Positions 17,398 through 27,139 of a stretch of 64,000 bases of DNA are shown in pieces. This stretch comes from an uncultured Idiomarina sp. GTDB lineage: Bacteria > Pseudomonadota > Gammaproteobacteria > Enterobacterales > Alteromonadaceae. Each line of letters opens with the position of its first letter. The stretch's first letter is position 1. A model generated the notes under the pieces. It was not told where the DNA came from. It worked only from the letters and a program-made list of their open reading frames with translations, and made no database searches. The position numbers and the translations under genes are program-made. The stretch lies in contig CAMPHF010000003.1 of NCBI GenBank assembly GCA_946885915.1, forward strand, positions 1 to 64,000, in the 5' to 3' direction.

Positions 17398-19068
17398 TTA
17401 CTTCTTATTAGATTTGTCAAAATCAACCCAATACTCTTTCACGGTTGACTTCATTTCTTTGCGTAACAGCACTAAGCCGAGCAAGTTAGGCAGCGTCATC
17501 AGCACAATCGCAACATAGGACAACGTCCATACCACTGTGGTGTCGGCGAAAGATGCGACAAAGAAGCCTGCAACGTACAAAATACGGTACGGCATCACAC
17601 CTTTTTGCCCCACTAAATAAATAATGGCTCGGTCGCCGTAATATGACCAGGCGATGGCGGTTGAAAAGGCGAATAGCAACAAGCTCAGTGGAATAATGTA
17701 TTCACCGGCTTCACCCAAAAATCCACGGGCAAATGCTAGTGACGTGAGTGGTGCTGAGTGAACCAACGACTCACCAATCACCACAATATCATCTTTCCGC
17801 AGCTGCCCATTTTCAACCCGTAAAACGCCAGTATATGGGTCTTCACCAGCAACAATAAAGCGCACGTTTTCCGCAACTGAACGCGCGTGTAACAAGGTGT
17901 AGCCGTTACTGACTGCTTTGCCGTTAGCAACTTCAATACTGCCGCTAAAGGTACCAATGGTATTTTCCTTGGTGTCGTTTAGATAGTGGTAGAGTGCTTC
18001 ACGATCAGCGGCTGCCGCATCATCATAACTGCCGGCGATAAAGGTCATATCAGTTCGAGCAAAGGTATTTTCATGTTTCTCTGTCCACACGCCTGAAGAC
18101 AAAATAACTAGCCCGGTGAGTGTACAAATAATAATGGTGTCAATGAAGGGTTCTAAAATCGAAACCATACCTTCAGACACCGGCTCATCTGCACGTGCAC
18201 TGGCGTGTGCAATTGGTGCTGAACCCTGGCCTGCTTCGTTGGAGAATAAACCGCGGTTTACGCCTCGGTTGAAGGCATAAGCAAAGGTTGCACCCAAGAA
18301 ACCGCCAGTAGCAGCTGAGCCGGTAAATGCGTCAGAGAACACCGCAACAATTGAAGGCCATAAATTCTCTGCGTTGTAAAAAATAACGCTCAGAGAACCT
18401 AAAATGTAGATGGCGGCCATAAACGGCACAATTTTAGAGGTGACCGCTGCAATTCGTTTGATCCCACCAATAATGACCATGGCCAGTGCAATCGCCAGTA
18501 CCCCGCCGGTTAGCATTGGCTCGATGCCAAAGCTGGCTTCCATGCTCACCGCAATATTGTTGATCTGCGGCATGTTACCAGTACCGAATGAGCTAATGAC
18601 CGTGGCAATCGCAAAAATCACCGCCAACCATTTCATATTCAAGCGCCGATCCATGTAATACATAGGTCCGCCTGCCATAGTGCCATCTTCGGTTTTAACT
18701 CGGTATTTATGCGATAAGGTAACCTCGACAAATTTAGTCGTCATCCCCAAGAATGCGGTAATCCACATCCAAAACAACGCGGCTGGGCCACCTAGAAAGA
18801 TAGCCAGTGCAACGCCACCGATGTTACCGGTACCAACTGTACCCGATAGTGCAGTCGAGAGCGCTTGAAAGTGTGAGGTATCGCCTGGGGTTCCTTTTTT
18901 ATCAAATTTACCAGTAACGACTTTCCACGCATGACCAAAAAAGCGTAATTGTGGAAAACCTAAATACAACGTGAAAAATAAACCCACGCCAAGTAGTAAG
19001 TATGGAAAGTAAGCTGCTGAGCCTAAATAGCTATCAAGCAGCAGCAAAAAGTTATTAATGGCGTCCAC
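17398..19068 (-). CDS. sodium:alanine (AGCS family) amino-acid symporter
   Basis: Inner-membrane Na+-coupled uptake of alanine, glycine or related amino acids. The family signature [22 protein letters not shown] is near residues 75-100, and [20 protein letters not shown] is near residue 265; around ten membrane segments are visible. It is longer than usual (556 aa versus about 450-480) because a hydrophilic stretch of roughly 110 residues (about 328-445) lies between two late membrane segments, probably facing the periplasm. A stand-alone gene with its own terminator. Confidence 0.92.
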   Translation of the reverse strand: MDAINNFLLLLDSYLGSAAYFPYLLLGVGLFFTLYLGFPQLRFFGHAWKVVTGKFDKKGTPGDTSHFQALSTALSGTVGTGNIGGVALAIFLGGPAALFWMWITAFLGMTTKFVEVTLSHKYRVKTEDGTMAGGPMYYMDRRLNMKWLAVIFAIATVISSFGTGNMPQINNIAVSMEASFGIEPMLTGGVLAIALAMVIIGGIKRIAAVTSKIVPFMAAIYILGSLSVIFYNAENLWPSIVAVFSDAFTGSAATGGFLGATFAYAFNRGVNRGLFSNEAGQGSAPIAHASARADEPVSEGMVSILEPFIDTIIICTLTGLVILSSGVWTEKHENTFARTDMTFIAGSYDDAAAADREALYHYLNDTKENTIGTFSGSIEVANGKAVSNGYTLLHARSVAENVRFIVAGEDPYTGVLRVENGQLRKDDIVVIGESLVHSAPLTSLAFARGFLGEAGEYIIPLSLLLFAFSTAIAWSYYGDRAIIYLVGQKGVMPYRILYVAGFFVASFADTTVVWTLSYVAIVLMTLPNLLGLVLLRKEMKSTVKEYWVDFDKSNKK

Positions 19069-19160
19069 AAAGTCCCCCTCGCCTCAATCAATTGTTGAGG
19101 TTGTTATTGTTGTCATCTACTTCATTAAAAAATTGGTTGTCACTACCTGCTAAGCTTCGC

Positions 19161-20291
19161 TTAAGCACGCAGTTTTGGTGCGACAGCGTATACAGCACTC
19201 ATCACATCTGCGCCAAACTGGCGACAACGGTTGACCGACCAACCATAGTCTACATCTGGCAAATTCGCATTATCTTTAAACGGCATTTCAATAGTATACG
19301 CTAGGCATTTAAACGCTTCTCCGACCGCCGCGCAAGCGATGGTTAAGTTAGCTTCCCCGGGGGCATCTAGTTCATAGCCATATTCGGTTTGAAATTCTGG
19401 CGTTATCGCCAACAACGCGTCTTTAAATGCTTTTTCTAAGCTGGCGTGGCGCTCATCATAACTTGGAATGCCTTCGCAACCGGCCACGAAGTTATACGGA
19501 AGGCCTTCGTCACCATGCACGTCTAAAAACAAATCGACACCCGTTTGATGCATCATTTGCAATACATAATAAACTTCCGGACTGCGCTCTACGCTCGGGG
19601 TTGCCCATTCGCGGTTCAAGTTGACGCCCGCAGCGTTAGTACGCAAATGGCCACGAGCACTACCGTCTGGGTTCATATTCGGCACAACGTAAAACACGTG
19701 GTCTTGCAATAATTTACGCATTGCACCGTCTTCGTCGTCGAGTAAGCGCGACAAGACCCCTTCCATAAACCACTCAGCCATGGTTTCACCGGGATGCTGA
19801 CGCCCAGTAATCCACACCGATTTTTTATGATCCGCCGGCTCACCGATAACGAGCAGGTTGATATCGCGACCATCGAGGGTTTGGCCCAGTAAGACGTGCT
19901 GACAATCCATCGACTGCTGCGCCCACTGTACTAGGTCTTGATGGCGTTCATATGAATAGGGAATGAAATAAGCGTAATAGACACTTTCTTGGTCGGGGGT
20001 GTGGGTAATGGTTAAACGTTTGCCATCGTAGCTGGTGGGTACCCGGAACCAGGTTTCACGGTCGTATGATGCGAGCGCTGAGTAATCTTCCCAACCTTTT
20101 GGATAAGCTGCATTACCAGCATTCTCCAGATGCATAACATGCTCAATTCCAGCTTCACCATAAAGTTTAAAATGAAACCATTGATAGAAATCAGACTGGT
20201 GATCTTGACGAATATTTAAGCGAATATTCTCAGGTGTCGTTGCTTCAAGAACTTCTATGTTGCCGCTGTCAAATTGTGCGGAAATATGCAT
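19161..20291 (-). CDS. M14 family metallocarboxypeptidase, cytosolic carboxypeptidase (CCP)-like
   Basis: Zinc carboxypeptidase of the M14D type. An N-terminal beta-sandwich domain, typical of cytosolic carboxypeptidases, covers residues 1-120. The catalytic domain has the zinc ligands in RQHPGET near residue 167 and in DVHGDEG near residue 257, the NMNPDG and NLNREW motifs, and the catalytic Glu in YTIEMPF near residue 333. There is no signal peptide. Bacterial relatives are known, but their physiological substrates are unclear; eukaryotic members trim polyglutamate tails. It lies downstream of gap behind a terminator. Confidence 0.85.
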   Translation of the reverse strand: MHISAQFDSGNIEVLEATTPENIRLNIRQDHQSDFYQWFHFKLYGEAGIEHVMHLENAGNAAYPKGWEDYSALASYDRETWFRVPTSYDGKRLTITHTPDQESVYYAYFIPYSYERHQDLVQWAQQSMDCQHVLLGQTLDGRDINLLVIGEPADHKKSVWITGRQHPGETMAEWFMEGVLSRLLDDEDGAMRKLLQDHVFYVVPNMNPDGSARGHLRTNAAGVNLNREWATPSVERSPEVYYVLQMMHQTGVDLFLDVHGDEGLPYNFVAGCEGIPSYDERHASLEKAFKDALLAITPEFQTEYGYELDAPGEANLTIACAAVGEAFKCLAYTIEMPFKDNANLPDVDYGWSVNRCRQFGADVMSAVYAVAPKLRA

Positions 20292-20337
20292 GCTGCTGCC
20301 CTTTTATTTAATTAATTTAAGTTCTACATAAAACGCA

Positions 20338-20362
20338 AAAAGCGCTCACGAAGAGCGCTTTT
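20338..20362 (-). terminator. intrinsic terminator after gap
   Basis: A perfect 10-bp stem (AAAAGCGCTC / GAGCGCTTTT) with a 5-nt loop sits 5 bp past the gap stop. Runs of A and T flank both sides, so it could work in either direction; it should mainly end gap transcripts. Confidence 0.88.
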
Positions 20363-20366
20363 CATT

Positions 20367-21809
20367 TTAGTTTGGCAAATTAAGGATTTTTTGTCCGGCC
20401 ATTTCTTCTGCAACCCGAATAACTTGGCAGCTGTAGCCAAATTCATTGTCATACCATACATATAATACGGTACGGTCGCCGTCGACAATGGTCGCTTGTG
20501 AATCGACCACGCCAGCGTGACGGGAGCCAACCAAGTCACTGGAGACAATTTCCGTGGATGCAGTAAAGTCGATCTGAGCTTGCAGATCTGAGTGCAGTGC
20601 TACCTCACGCAAAAATTCGTTCATGCTGTCACGATCTGAGCTCTTGTTCAGGTTCAAATTCATAATCGCCATCGATACATTTGGCGTTGGCACCCGAATC
20701 GCATTACCAGTTAAGCGGCCCGCCAACTCTGGTAAGGCTTTAGCCACCGCTTTTGCCGCGCCAGTTTCAGTAATCACCATATTTAATGGTGCTGAACGAC
20801 CACGGCGATCGGCTTTGTGGTAATTATCAATCAGGTTTTGATCGTTGGTGTAAGAATGCACGGTTTCGACGTGACCGTTGCGAATACCGTACTGGTCATT
20901 AATCACTTTCAGGACCGGCGTAATGGCATTGGTAGTACAGCTTGCCGCTGACAAAATAAGGTCTTCAGGAAGAATGTCCTTATGATTTACGCCATGTACG
21001 ATGTTCTTGATGCTACCTTTTGCCGGCGCCGTTAACAGTACCTTCTTCACCCCTTTAGATTTTAGGTGTAAACCAAGGCCCGCTTCATCTTTCCAAATGC
21101 CGGTGTTGTCAATGACGATGGCATCGTTAATACCATATTGGGTATAATCGACCTGATCAGGTCCATCCGAATAAATAACCTTAATGCTGGTACCGTTGGC
21201 TTTAATTGAGCTGTTTTCTTCGTCAACGGTAATCGACCCATTGAATGGCCCATGAATCGAATCGCGCCGCAATAAGCTCGCACGTTTTTCGAGATCGCCG
21301 TCACGTCCACCACGCACGACAATGGCCCGCAACCGCATTTTATTATTACTACCGTTGCGCTCAATTAATAGCCGTGCCAACAATCGACCGATCCGGCCAA
21401 AGCCATAAAGCACGATATCTTGGGCAGGAATTTCATCCGCTTTATCAATAATATCCGCTAGCTCTTCACGGATGTAAGTTTCAATATCTCGGCCTTGTGC
21501 TTTATTTTTATGCAAATAATTGAACGCCAACTTACCTAAGTCGACTCGAGCGGGTGCGAGCGTCATTTTGCTCATGGCTTCCAAAAACGGATAGCTCTCA
21601 CGCAAGCGCAATTTTTCGCCTTCATGGCGGCGGATCAAACGATGGGCTTTGATAATGTTGATAGTTGAAACATTGAGTAAGCTACGCCCGTAAACCAGAA
21701 TTTCGACCCCGCTGTTACGATATAGACGGCCCAATAATGGCTGCATCATTTCCGCGTATTCTTGGCGTTCTTGCCAGCTCTTTAATGTTTGATCTTGCGT
21801 GTCAGACAT
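20367..21809 (-). CDS. glyceraldehyde-3-phosphate dehydrogenase, long form
   Basis: NAD(P)-dependent oxidation of glyceraldehyde 3-phosphate (glycolysis/gluconeogenesis). The GAPDH core starts near residue 127 (IVLYGFGRIGRLLARLL). The catalytic cysteine is in SAASCTTNAITPVL, followed by HSYTNDQNLIDN and the conserved C-terminal WYDNEFGYS. The N-terminal 125 residues are an extra helical domain absent from ordinary 330-aa GAPDH; such 480-aa forms occur in Alteromonadales and Vibrionales. Divergent from pyk with about 230 bp between the start codons, so the two glycolytic genes may be coordinately controlled. Cofactor preference and flux direction are not deducible. Confidence 0.92.
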   Translation of the reverse strand: MSDTQDQTLKSWQERQEYAEMMQPLLGRLYRNSGVEILVYGRSLLNVSTINIIKAHRLIRRHEGEKLRLRESYPFLEAMSKMTLAPARVDLGKLAFNYLHKNKAQGRDIETYIREELADIIDKADEIPAQDIVLYGFGRIGRLLARLLIERNGSNNKMRLRAIVVRGGRDGDLEKRASLLRRDSIHGPFNGSITVDEENSSIKANGTSIKVIYSDGPDQVDYTQYGINDAIVIDNTGIWKDEAGLGLHLKSKGVKKVLLTAPAKGSIKNIVHGVNHKDILPEDLILSAASCTTNAITPVLKVINDQYGIRNGHVETVHSYTNDQNLIDNYHKADRRGRSAPLNMVITETGAAKAVAKALPELAGRLTGNAIRVPTPNVSMAIMNLNLNKSSDRDSMNEFLREVALHSDLQAQIDFTASTEIVSSDLVGSRHAGVVDSQATIVDGDRTVLYVWYDNEFGYSCQVIRVAEEMAGQKILNLPN

Positions 21810-21905
21810 ATCGAAAAACCCTTACGGTGAATAATTTATTGGACGCTTGCGGCAACGCACGTGGGTGTGGCTCAAGCAGCGACAGACAAAAGTCGCGCTA
21901 TTGTA

Positions 21906-22013
21906 ATGAAAAACCCCGCAGGACGCCAACATCAACGCGAATTTGTCATCCGCAAACGCGTAAAATTAGGCGAGCCGTGCTTGAGTTGTGGTAAGCTTAA
22001 GCGCTTACATTAA
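21906..22013 (+). CDS. possible 35-aa CxxC protein upstream of pyk
   Basis: A short reading frame, ATG at 21906 to TAA at 22013, encodes a basic 35-residue peptide with a CLSCG motif near its C-terminus and many Arg/Lys. Codon choice resembles neighbouring genes, and the stop lies 25 bp before the pyk start. No good ribosome-binding site precedes the ATG, and the frame stays open further upstream (GTG codons at 21861 and 21867), so the start is uncertain. I do not recognise the family. It could be a real small protein, a leader peptide for pyk, or chance. Confidence 0.42.
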   Translation: MKNPAGRQHQREFVIRKRVKLGEPCLSCGKLKRLH

Positions 22014-22038
22014 GCCAGAATAATTAGCAGGAGCCCCC

Positions 22039-23475
22039 ATGTTACGTCGTACCAAAATTGTCACCACACTCGGACCCGCCACCGATTCACCTGAGGTATT
22101 GCGGCAGCTTATCGCCGCTGGCGCTAACGTGGTACGGCTGAATTTCTCTCACGGCCACGCTGACGATCATATTCGGCGCGCTAACTTGGTTCGCGAACTT
22201 GCGGCGGAGCAGCAAAAATACGTGGCAATCCTGGGCGACCTACAGGGCCCTAAAATACGGGTTTCGCGCTTTCGTGACGGCCCTATCACCCTCGCCATTG
22301 GCGATCGTTTTACCCTCGATGCGCAATTAGATAAAGAGGCTGGCGATCAGCAAGCAGTTGGTATTGATTACAAAGAACTGCCGGACGACGTCGAAATGGG
22401 CGATATTCTGTTACTTGACGATGGCCGCGTGCAGTTGAAAGTGATGGCAGTTGAAGGCCGCCAAATCCACACTGAAGTAACCGTCGGCGGCAAACTCTCT
22501 AATAACAAAGGCATTAATCGTTTAGGCGGCGGCTTATCAGCGGCGGCATTAACTGATAAAGATCGCGCCGATATTTTAACCGCAGCTAAAATTGCCGTAG
22601 ATTATTTGGCGGTGAGTTTCCCCCGCAGTGGCGATGATATGCAGTTAGCGCGGCAGCTGCTACGCGAGGCCGGTGGGCATGGTGCGTTGTGCGCTAAAAT
22701 TGAGCGCGCCGAGGCCGTAGCAACCGATGAGGCGCTTGATGACATTATTCGTGCTTCCGATGCGGTGATGGTTGCCCGTGGTGATCTTGGGGTTGAAATT
22801 GGTGATGCTCAATTAGTCGGCAAACAGAAAAAAATTATCGAACGCTCACGCCAGTTGAACAAAGTGGTGATTACGGCGACCCAAATGATGGAATCGATGA
22901 TTGAAAATCCAATGCCAACTCGTGCTGAAGTTATGGATGTTGCCAACGCCGTGCTTGATGGTACCGATGCAGTAATGCTGTCAGCTGAAACCGCTGCTGG
23001 TAAGTTCCCGGTAGAAACGGTACGGGCAATGGCTGAAATTTGTCGTGGTGCAGAAACCCATCCGAGCGGTCAGCTCGATGATGCGAGTTTGCGAGAAATG
23101 TTTAACAGTATTCAGGAAGCCGCTGCGATGGCCGCAATGTACGCAGCAACGCATTTGGCTGGCGTAAAAGCCATTATCGCGCTGACCGAGTCAGGTTTTA
23201 CCGCCAAGCTTATGTCGCGGATCACCTCAACCCTACCTATATTCTCTCTTTCTCGGCATGCACCTAGCCGGTCAAAATGCGCGTTGTATCGAGGCGTGTA
23301 TCCGATTGCCTTTGATTCGACCAAAAGCCGTCCTGAGCGGTTGGTATTGGATGCGGTCGAAATGGTGAAACAACGCGGCCATATTGAAAGCGGTGACTTG
23401 GTCATCCTCACACATGGCGACGTGATGGAAACTGTGGGCTCAACCAACACCTGTAAAATTATTACGGTTGCTTAA
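22039..23475 (+). CDS. pyk: pyruvate kinase
   Basis: Final step of glycolysis: phosphoenolpyruvate plus ADP to pyruvate plus ATP. The barrel domain begins [17 protein letters not shown], with NFSHG, the metal/catalytic region [10 protein letters not shown], the signature [12 protein letters not shown] and [12 protein letters not shown] with [22 protein letters not shown] split by short steps. The C-terminal allosteric domain ends in [19 protein letters not shown]. At 478 aa it resembles the PykA type of E. coli (480). A GCAGGAG ribosome-binding site precedes the ATG. Divergent from gap. Confidence 0.95.
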   Translation: MLRRTKIVTTLGPATDSPEVLRQLIAAGANVVRLNFSHGHADDHIRRANLVRELAAEQQKYVAILGDLQGPKIRVSRFRDGPITLAIGDRFTLDAQLDKEAGDQQAVGIDYKELPDDVEMGDILLLDDGRVQLKVMAVEGRQIHTEVTVGGKLSNNKGINRLGGGLSAAALTDKDRADILTAAKIAVDYLAVSFPRSGDDMQLARQLLREAGGHGALCAKIERAEAVATDEALDDIIRASDAVMVARGDLGVEIGDAQLVGKQKKIIERSRQLNKVVITATQMMESMIENPMPTRAEVMDVANAVLDGTDAVMLSAETAAGKFPVETVRAMAEICRGAETHPSGQLDDASLREMFNSIQEAAAMAAMYAATHLAGVKAIIALTESGFTAKLMSRITSTLPIFSLSRHAPSRSKCALYRGVYPIAFDSTKSRPERLVLDAVEMVKQRGHIESGDLVILTHGDVMETVGSTNTCKIITVA

Positions 23476-23488
23476 ATTAGCTCTGCCG

Positions 23489-23520
23489 ACCGACGCTCTA
23501 CAACGGGCGTCGGTTAGTTT
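23489..23520 (+). terminator. intrinsic terminator after pyk
   Basis: An 8-bp stem (ACCGACGC / GCGTCGGT) with a 10-nt loop is followed by TAGTTTT. It lies between convergent pyk and the DUF6279 gene; the stem touches the stop codon of the latter. Confidence 0.75.
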
Positions 23521-24404
23521 TCCGGCTTATCACGCCCTTCGAACTCCGCAATGATATCGTCAAGGTCAGCAAGATAATCATCCAGCTGCTCCAGCACTCG
23601 AGCGCGTTGCCGCTCACTCAAGGTTTGATACATAATAAGTGTGTAGGTTTGATTAACCTTACTATTGGCCGCACGGATCTCAGTTAACTCAGGACTTTCA
23701 AACGTCTGCGGATGGCGAATCAAGGTTTCGATGCGGGTTGTATAATCAGCTGATTGGGGACCTGCTTTCAGCACCGCCTTGAACTCGTCAAGCCACGCTT
23801 GCCGATAGGCTAACCAAAGCTCACCATTGGCTTGTTGTGCGGCAACCCAATCCGCCACGATACCGCGTTGCTTCGCCGATAACCGCCCTATCCACTCGCG
23901 CACATCACCTTCAAGTTCATCCCGTTGCTCCGTGACACGCTCGTCAGGCGTCATTTCCGCTAGCCGTTCCGCACGTCGCTCGGCTCGCTCGTCAATCTTC
24001 ACTTGCATGTTGTTAGTAAGCTCATCCACCTGGCCTGGGGTAAGCTTGGGTAAATGCTGCAACGCTAAGGGTAAAGTTTGCTCACGCACTCGGTCCCAAA
24101 AATACCAAGCATCTTGGGTTAAGTTCGCAAAAGTGGTTTCATCGAAAGTTTGCGTGGCAATGGCGTCGCGTAGCATGAGCAAACTGTTGCGATAACGCGG
24201 TAGTTCAGAGGTCGCATGCCAATAATGGAGGGTTTTGATTTCTCCCATCAGCAGGTCGTCTTGCGTGCTATTAAGGGTGACGTAGTCGTCTACTTGCCAA
24301 GCAATAAAGGTATCCGCAAAACGATACCCAAGCTGGGACGAACAGCCCATCAAGGTAACCATAGCGGTAACGATGACGATTCCTAAACGACGCATACACT
24401 GCAT
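23514..24404 (-). CDS. DUF6279 family lipoprotein
   Basis: Predicted lipoprotein of unknown function. It has a lipoprotein signal peptide with a lipobox-like VTLMGCSS (Cys at about residue 21), followed by a helical, Gln/Arg/Glu-rich protein with the family pattern around YRFADTFIAWQVDDYVTLN. At 296 aa it matches DUF6279 proteins found in Shewanella, Vibrio and Pseudomonas. A ribosome-binding site GAGGA precedes the ATG at 24404. It follows the two-component genes on the same strand with a 42-bp gap and may be cotranscribed with them. Confidence 0.8.
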   Translation of the reverse strand: MQCMRRLGIVIVTAMVTLMGCSSQLGYRFADTFIAWQVDDYVTLNSTQDDLLMGEIKTLHYWHATSELPRYRNSLLMLRDAIATQTFDETTFANLTQDAWYFWDRVREQTLPLALQHLPKLTPGQVDELTNNMQVKIDERAERRAERLAEMTPDERVTEQRDELEGDVREWIGRLSAKQRGIVADWVAAQQANGELWLAYRQAWLDEFKAVLKAGPQSADYTTRIETLIRHPQTFESPELTEIRAANSKVNQTYTLIMYQTLSERQRARVLEQLDDYLADLDDIIAEFEGRDKPEN

Positions 24405-24446
24405 ATTAAATCCTCAGCCTACTTTTATAGTTAGCTGAACGCTCAG

Positions 24447-25274
24447 TTAAGCATTAAGGATCAATTTTTTAATACGGTCTTTGTAACTTCGGCTTACTTT
24501 TAATTCTTTGCCGTTGCGTAGCACCAAGTGATATTCACCATTTTGGCGGCTACATAATTTTTCGACATGCTCCATATTCACAATGGCAGAGCGATGGATC
24601 CTTTGAAAACGCTGAGGGTTTAACTCTTGCTCCAATTCTTTCATCGTACGCCGCAAGATATGGGTTTCATTTTTGGCATGGATACACATGTAATCTCCTG
24701 CCGCATCAACCCATTCAATAGCGTTAATAGCCACTCGGGTTATCTCACCACTTTCTTTAATCGCGATATGATCAGGATAACGACCACCGGTTAAATCCTC
24801 GCCACTCGCCAAACGCTTTAAAATAGCCTCGCAATCCTCACCAGTGGCCTCAGCCACCAGATTGATGAGTTTGTCTTGTTGCTGTTGTTGCTGACGCTCA
24901 GCAATGATGCGCAAGGAACGCTCAATGGTCTGTACTAAACGATCACTATCGACGGGTTTGAGTAAGTAGTCGATAGCTCGTACTTCGAAAGCTTTAATCG
25001 CATACTGGTCATAAGCAGTGACGAATACCACCAACGGCATCTGCTGCATCCGTGAACGTAGCGCTCGGATCATCTCAAAACCATTCATGGTTGGCATTTG
25101 AATATCAAGGAATACGATATCTGGCTGCTGTGTGCAGATATCCTCAAGCGCTTGGGTGGCACTAGCGCAACTGGCCACAACCTCAACTTGAGGTAGTTCC
25201 TGCAAACGCAGTTCAAGCCCGCGTCGCGCCAATGATTCATCGTCAACTATGATCGCTTTTATTGTGGTTGTCAT
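24447..25274 (-). CDS. LytTR-family response regulator (AlgR/BtsR-like)
   Basis: Transcription factor with an N-terminal receiver and a C-terminal LytTR DNA-binding domain. The receiver is intact: acidic pocket VDDES, phospho-acceptor Asp in DIVFLDIQMP, Thr in FVTAYD and Lys in DYLLKPVD. After a Gln-rich linker (RQQQQQQ) the LytTR domain shows INAIEWVDAAGDYMCIH, RRTMKELEQ and RIHRSAIVN. It overlaps the kinase stop by 4 bp (ATGA), so the pair is translationally coupled. The signal and targets are unknown. Confidence 0.93.
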   Translation of the reverse strand: MTTTIKAIIVDDESLARRGLELRLQELPQVEVVASCASATQALEDICTQQPDIVFLDIQMPTMNGFEMIRALRSRMQQMPLVVFVTAYDQYAIKAFEVRAIDYLLKPVDSDRLVQTIERSLRIIAERQQQQQQDKLINLVAEATGEDCEAILKRLASGEDLTGGRYPDHIAIKESGEITRVAINAIEWVDAAGDYMCIHAKNETHILRRTMKELEQELNPQRFQRIHRSAIVNMEHVEKLCSRQNGEYHLVLRNGKELKVSRSYKDRIKKLILNA

Positions 25275-26383
25275 GTAGCGTTCACCTGCTCAAATGGCAT
25301 ACGTAATTCTATTCGTAAGCCCGTCGGTTCGTTGGCACTCAATGTAAAGGAGTAATGCTTTCCATACAAGGCCTCAAGCCGATCTCGGGTATTCATTAAG
25401 CCGACACCACCTTGTGCCAAAAGCTCTGCTGGCGGTACTTTAGAGCCAGGCCCGTTGTCCGACACCGTTAAAATTAAATCATCACCATCGACCACAGCGC
25501 GAATGATGATCTCGCCACCGGTTTCTAATTTTGCAATTGCATATTTAATGGAGTTTTCGATCAATGGTTGCAGGATCAAGCTAGGCACCAGACCTTTACG
25601 AGCGAGCTCATCAATATCTATCGACACTTTTAAACGGTCATCAAACCGCACCTTCTCAATATCTAAGTAAAGTAACAAGGCGTCGATTTCTTTGGTTAAT
25701 TCAATTTTCTTAATCGGCTCGTTGTCCAGCGAAAAGCGCAAAAAGTGGCTCAATTTCGACATCATCTGGTTTGCCAAATGGTTTTCTTTCAACATAATCA
25801 AGGTTGAAATGGCATTTAAGGTATTAAACAGAAAATGTGGATTAAGTTGATAGCGCAACATTTTGAGTTGGGCTTGATGCGCCATTGCGGTTGCCACCAA
25901 CGCCTTACGTTTTTCATCTTGCAGCATCTGATAGTATTTAATGCCGAAGTACAAGCCCGACCAACTTAGCATAATGTAGAATTTTGCTAGGGAGTTTTTA
26001 AAATAAAACCAATTACTTTCCGGGCGAAATCCAAACCGATAAATTTCCCAATAAGTAGTATTGTCGATCACTGCCCACGTGGCTGCGCTAGTATAAGAAG
26101 CGGCCAACACAACTAACACCAGTTGCCAGGGTTTTAGGTCCCAAATTCGCCGATAAATGTAGCGCAGCGGCACGGTAAGTAGGAAGCCGGCATAGGCGCC
26201 GAGTAAAATGATGAGGGCATAAATGTCGCGCATTTCATGCATCAACGAGCCAATGTAGTGCACTAACGCGTAACCAAACCACCCTGCAGCTTGCAACACC
26301 CAAAAGAAGCGGTTGCGCTCTTCCACCAGCCACTTTAATTTCGCCAATTGGGACATTGGCCAGCTATTACTCCACTGCGTCAT
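25271..26383 (-). CDS. LytS-type (His_kinase) sensor kinase
   Basis: Membrane histidine kinase partner of the LytTR regulator. The N-terminal half has four to five hydrophobic segments (for example IYALIILLGAYAGFLLTV and LVLVVLAASYTSAATWAV). The phospho-acceptor His is in QLNPHFLFNTLNA near residue 182, and the ATPase domain has SLILQPLIENSIKYA (N-box), VSDNGPGS and GGVGLMNTRDRL. This is the AlgZ/YehU arrangement. No extracellular sensing domain is visible, so the signal may be sensed in or at the membrane. Confidence 0.92.
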   Translation of the reverse strand: MTQWSNSWPMSQLAKLKWLVEERNRFFWVLQAAGWFGYALVHYIGSLMHEMRDIYALIILLGAYAGFLLTVPLRYIYRRIWDLKPWQLVLVVLAASYTSAATWAVIDNTTYWEIYRFGFRPESNWFYFKNSLAKFYIMLSWSGLYFGIKYYQMLQDEKRKALVATAMAHQAQLKMLRYQLNPHFLFNTLNAISTLIMLKENHLANQMMSKLSHFLRFSLDNEPIKKIELTKEIDALLLYLDIEKVRFDDRLKVSIDIDELARKGLVPSLILQPLIENSIKYAIAKLETGGEIIIRAVVDGDDLILTVSDNGPGSKVPPAELLAQGGVGLMNTRDRLEALYGKHYSFTLSANEPTGLRIELRMPFEQVNAT

Positions 26384-26394
26384 TCGTCAGGACT

Positions 26395-27063
26395 CTATAT
26401 TTGATCGATATCAATCAAGGCAGCTTTAAATAATTCCTTGATATCGTCGCCACCACGCTGGCGGATAAACTGAATGCCAAACTGAGTTCGTTGTTGCTCA
26501 TCCGTATCGGTAATTCGGACATCTCGGACGATACCGTTTACCGTAATGTCTTGGTCGAGCCACTTAAAATTAAGATCAATATGACTATCTTTTTCGGTAT
26601 CAACGACTTCATCCGCAATCACCAATTGGCAACCACTCATCGATAAATCTAGAACTAACCCTTTGTGGTCAGTAGGACCACCGGCAAGTTTCGTGATGGT
26701 GACTGGCAGCCGTGTTTCAAATCGTTTATCGCTACGGATAGGGCGACTCTCGACAATTTGCGGCATGTCGATGAATAACAATTTGGTCGGATGGTTAATA
26801 ATAAATTCTATATCACTACGAAATGCCAGCACTTCCCCTAAATCGCCTTCCAGAACAAAGCGCACCACCACGGCAACGCCGTCATAGATGGCATCACGCA
26901 TATCGCCGAACCGACGGGCATCAGGCATTGCAACGATAAACCAACGACGTTTACTAATGCCGACGAACTCGGTTTGAAACCTAAGCGGTACTGACGTCTT
27001 GTTGACCTGTACCTCGACCCGAGCGCCAACCGGTAACTCAAATATTTTTTTCAATTCATCCAC
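26395..27063 (-). CDS. PilZ-domain protein (YcgR-like)
   Basis: Cytoplasmic cyclic-di-GMP receptor candidate. The N-terminal half resembles the YcgR N-domain (beta-rich, residues 1-110). The C-terminal PilZ domain carries the ligand motif RSDKRFETR and, about 35 residues later, DLSMSGCQL, both needed for c-di-GMP binding. Proteins of this design slow flagella or tune adhesion. I choose the GTG at 27061-27063, because AAGGAAG lies 9 bp upstream; further upstream TTG/GTG codons would add 20 residues of poor character. It is divergent from the M61 peptidase gene and 11 bp ahead of the kinase gene. Confidence 0.85.
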   Translation of the reverse strand: MDELKKIFELPVGARVEVQVNKTSVPLRFQTEFVGISKRRWFIVAMPDARRFGDMRDAIYDGVAVVVRFVLEGDLGEVLAFRSDIEFIINHPTKLLFIDMPQIVESRPIRSDKRFETRLPVTITKLAGGPTDHKGLVLDLSMSGCQLVIADEVVDTEKDSHIDLNFKWLDQDITVNGIVRDVRITDTDEQQRTQFGIQFIRQRGGDDIKELFKAALIDIDQI

Positions 27064-27139
27064 TGAGCACGCTTCCTTATCGTCATGGCTTCTGGTTAAA
27101 TTCGGGCTACTGCAGTTCACCAATTATTGGGAGTGTGAT

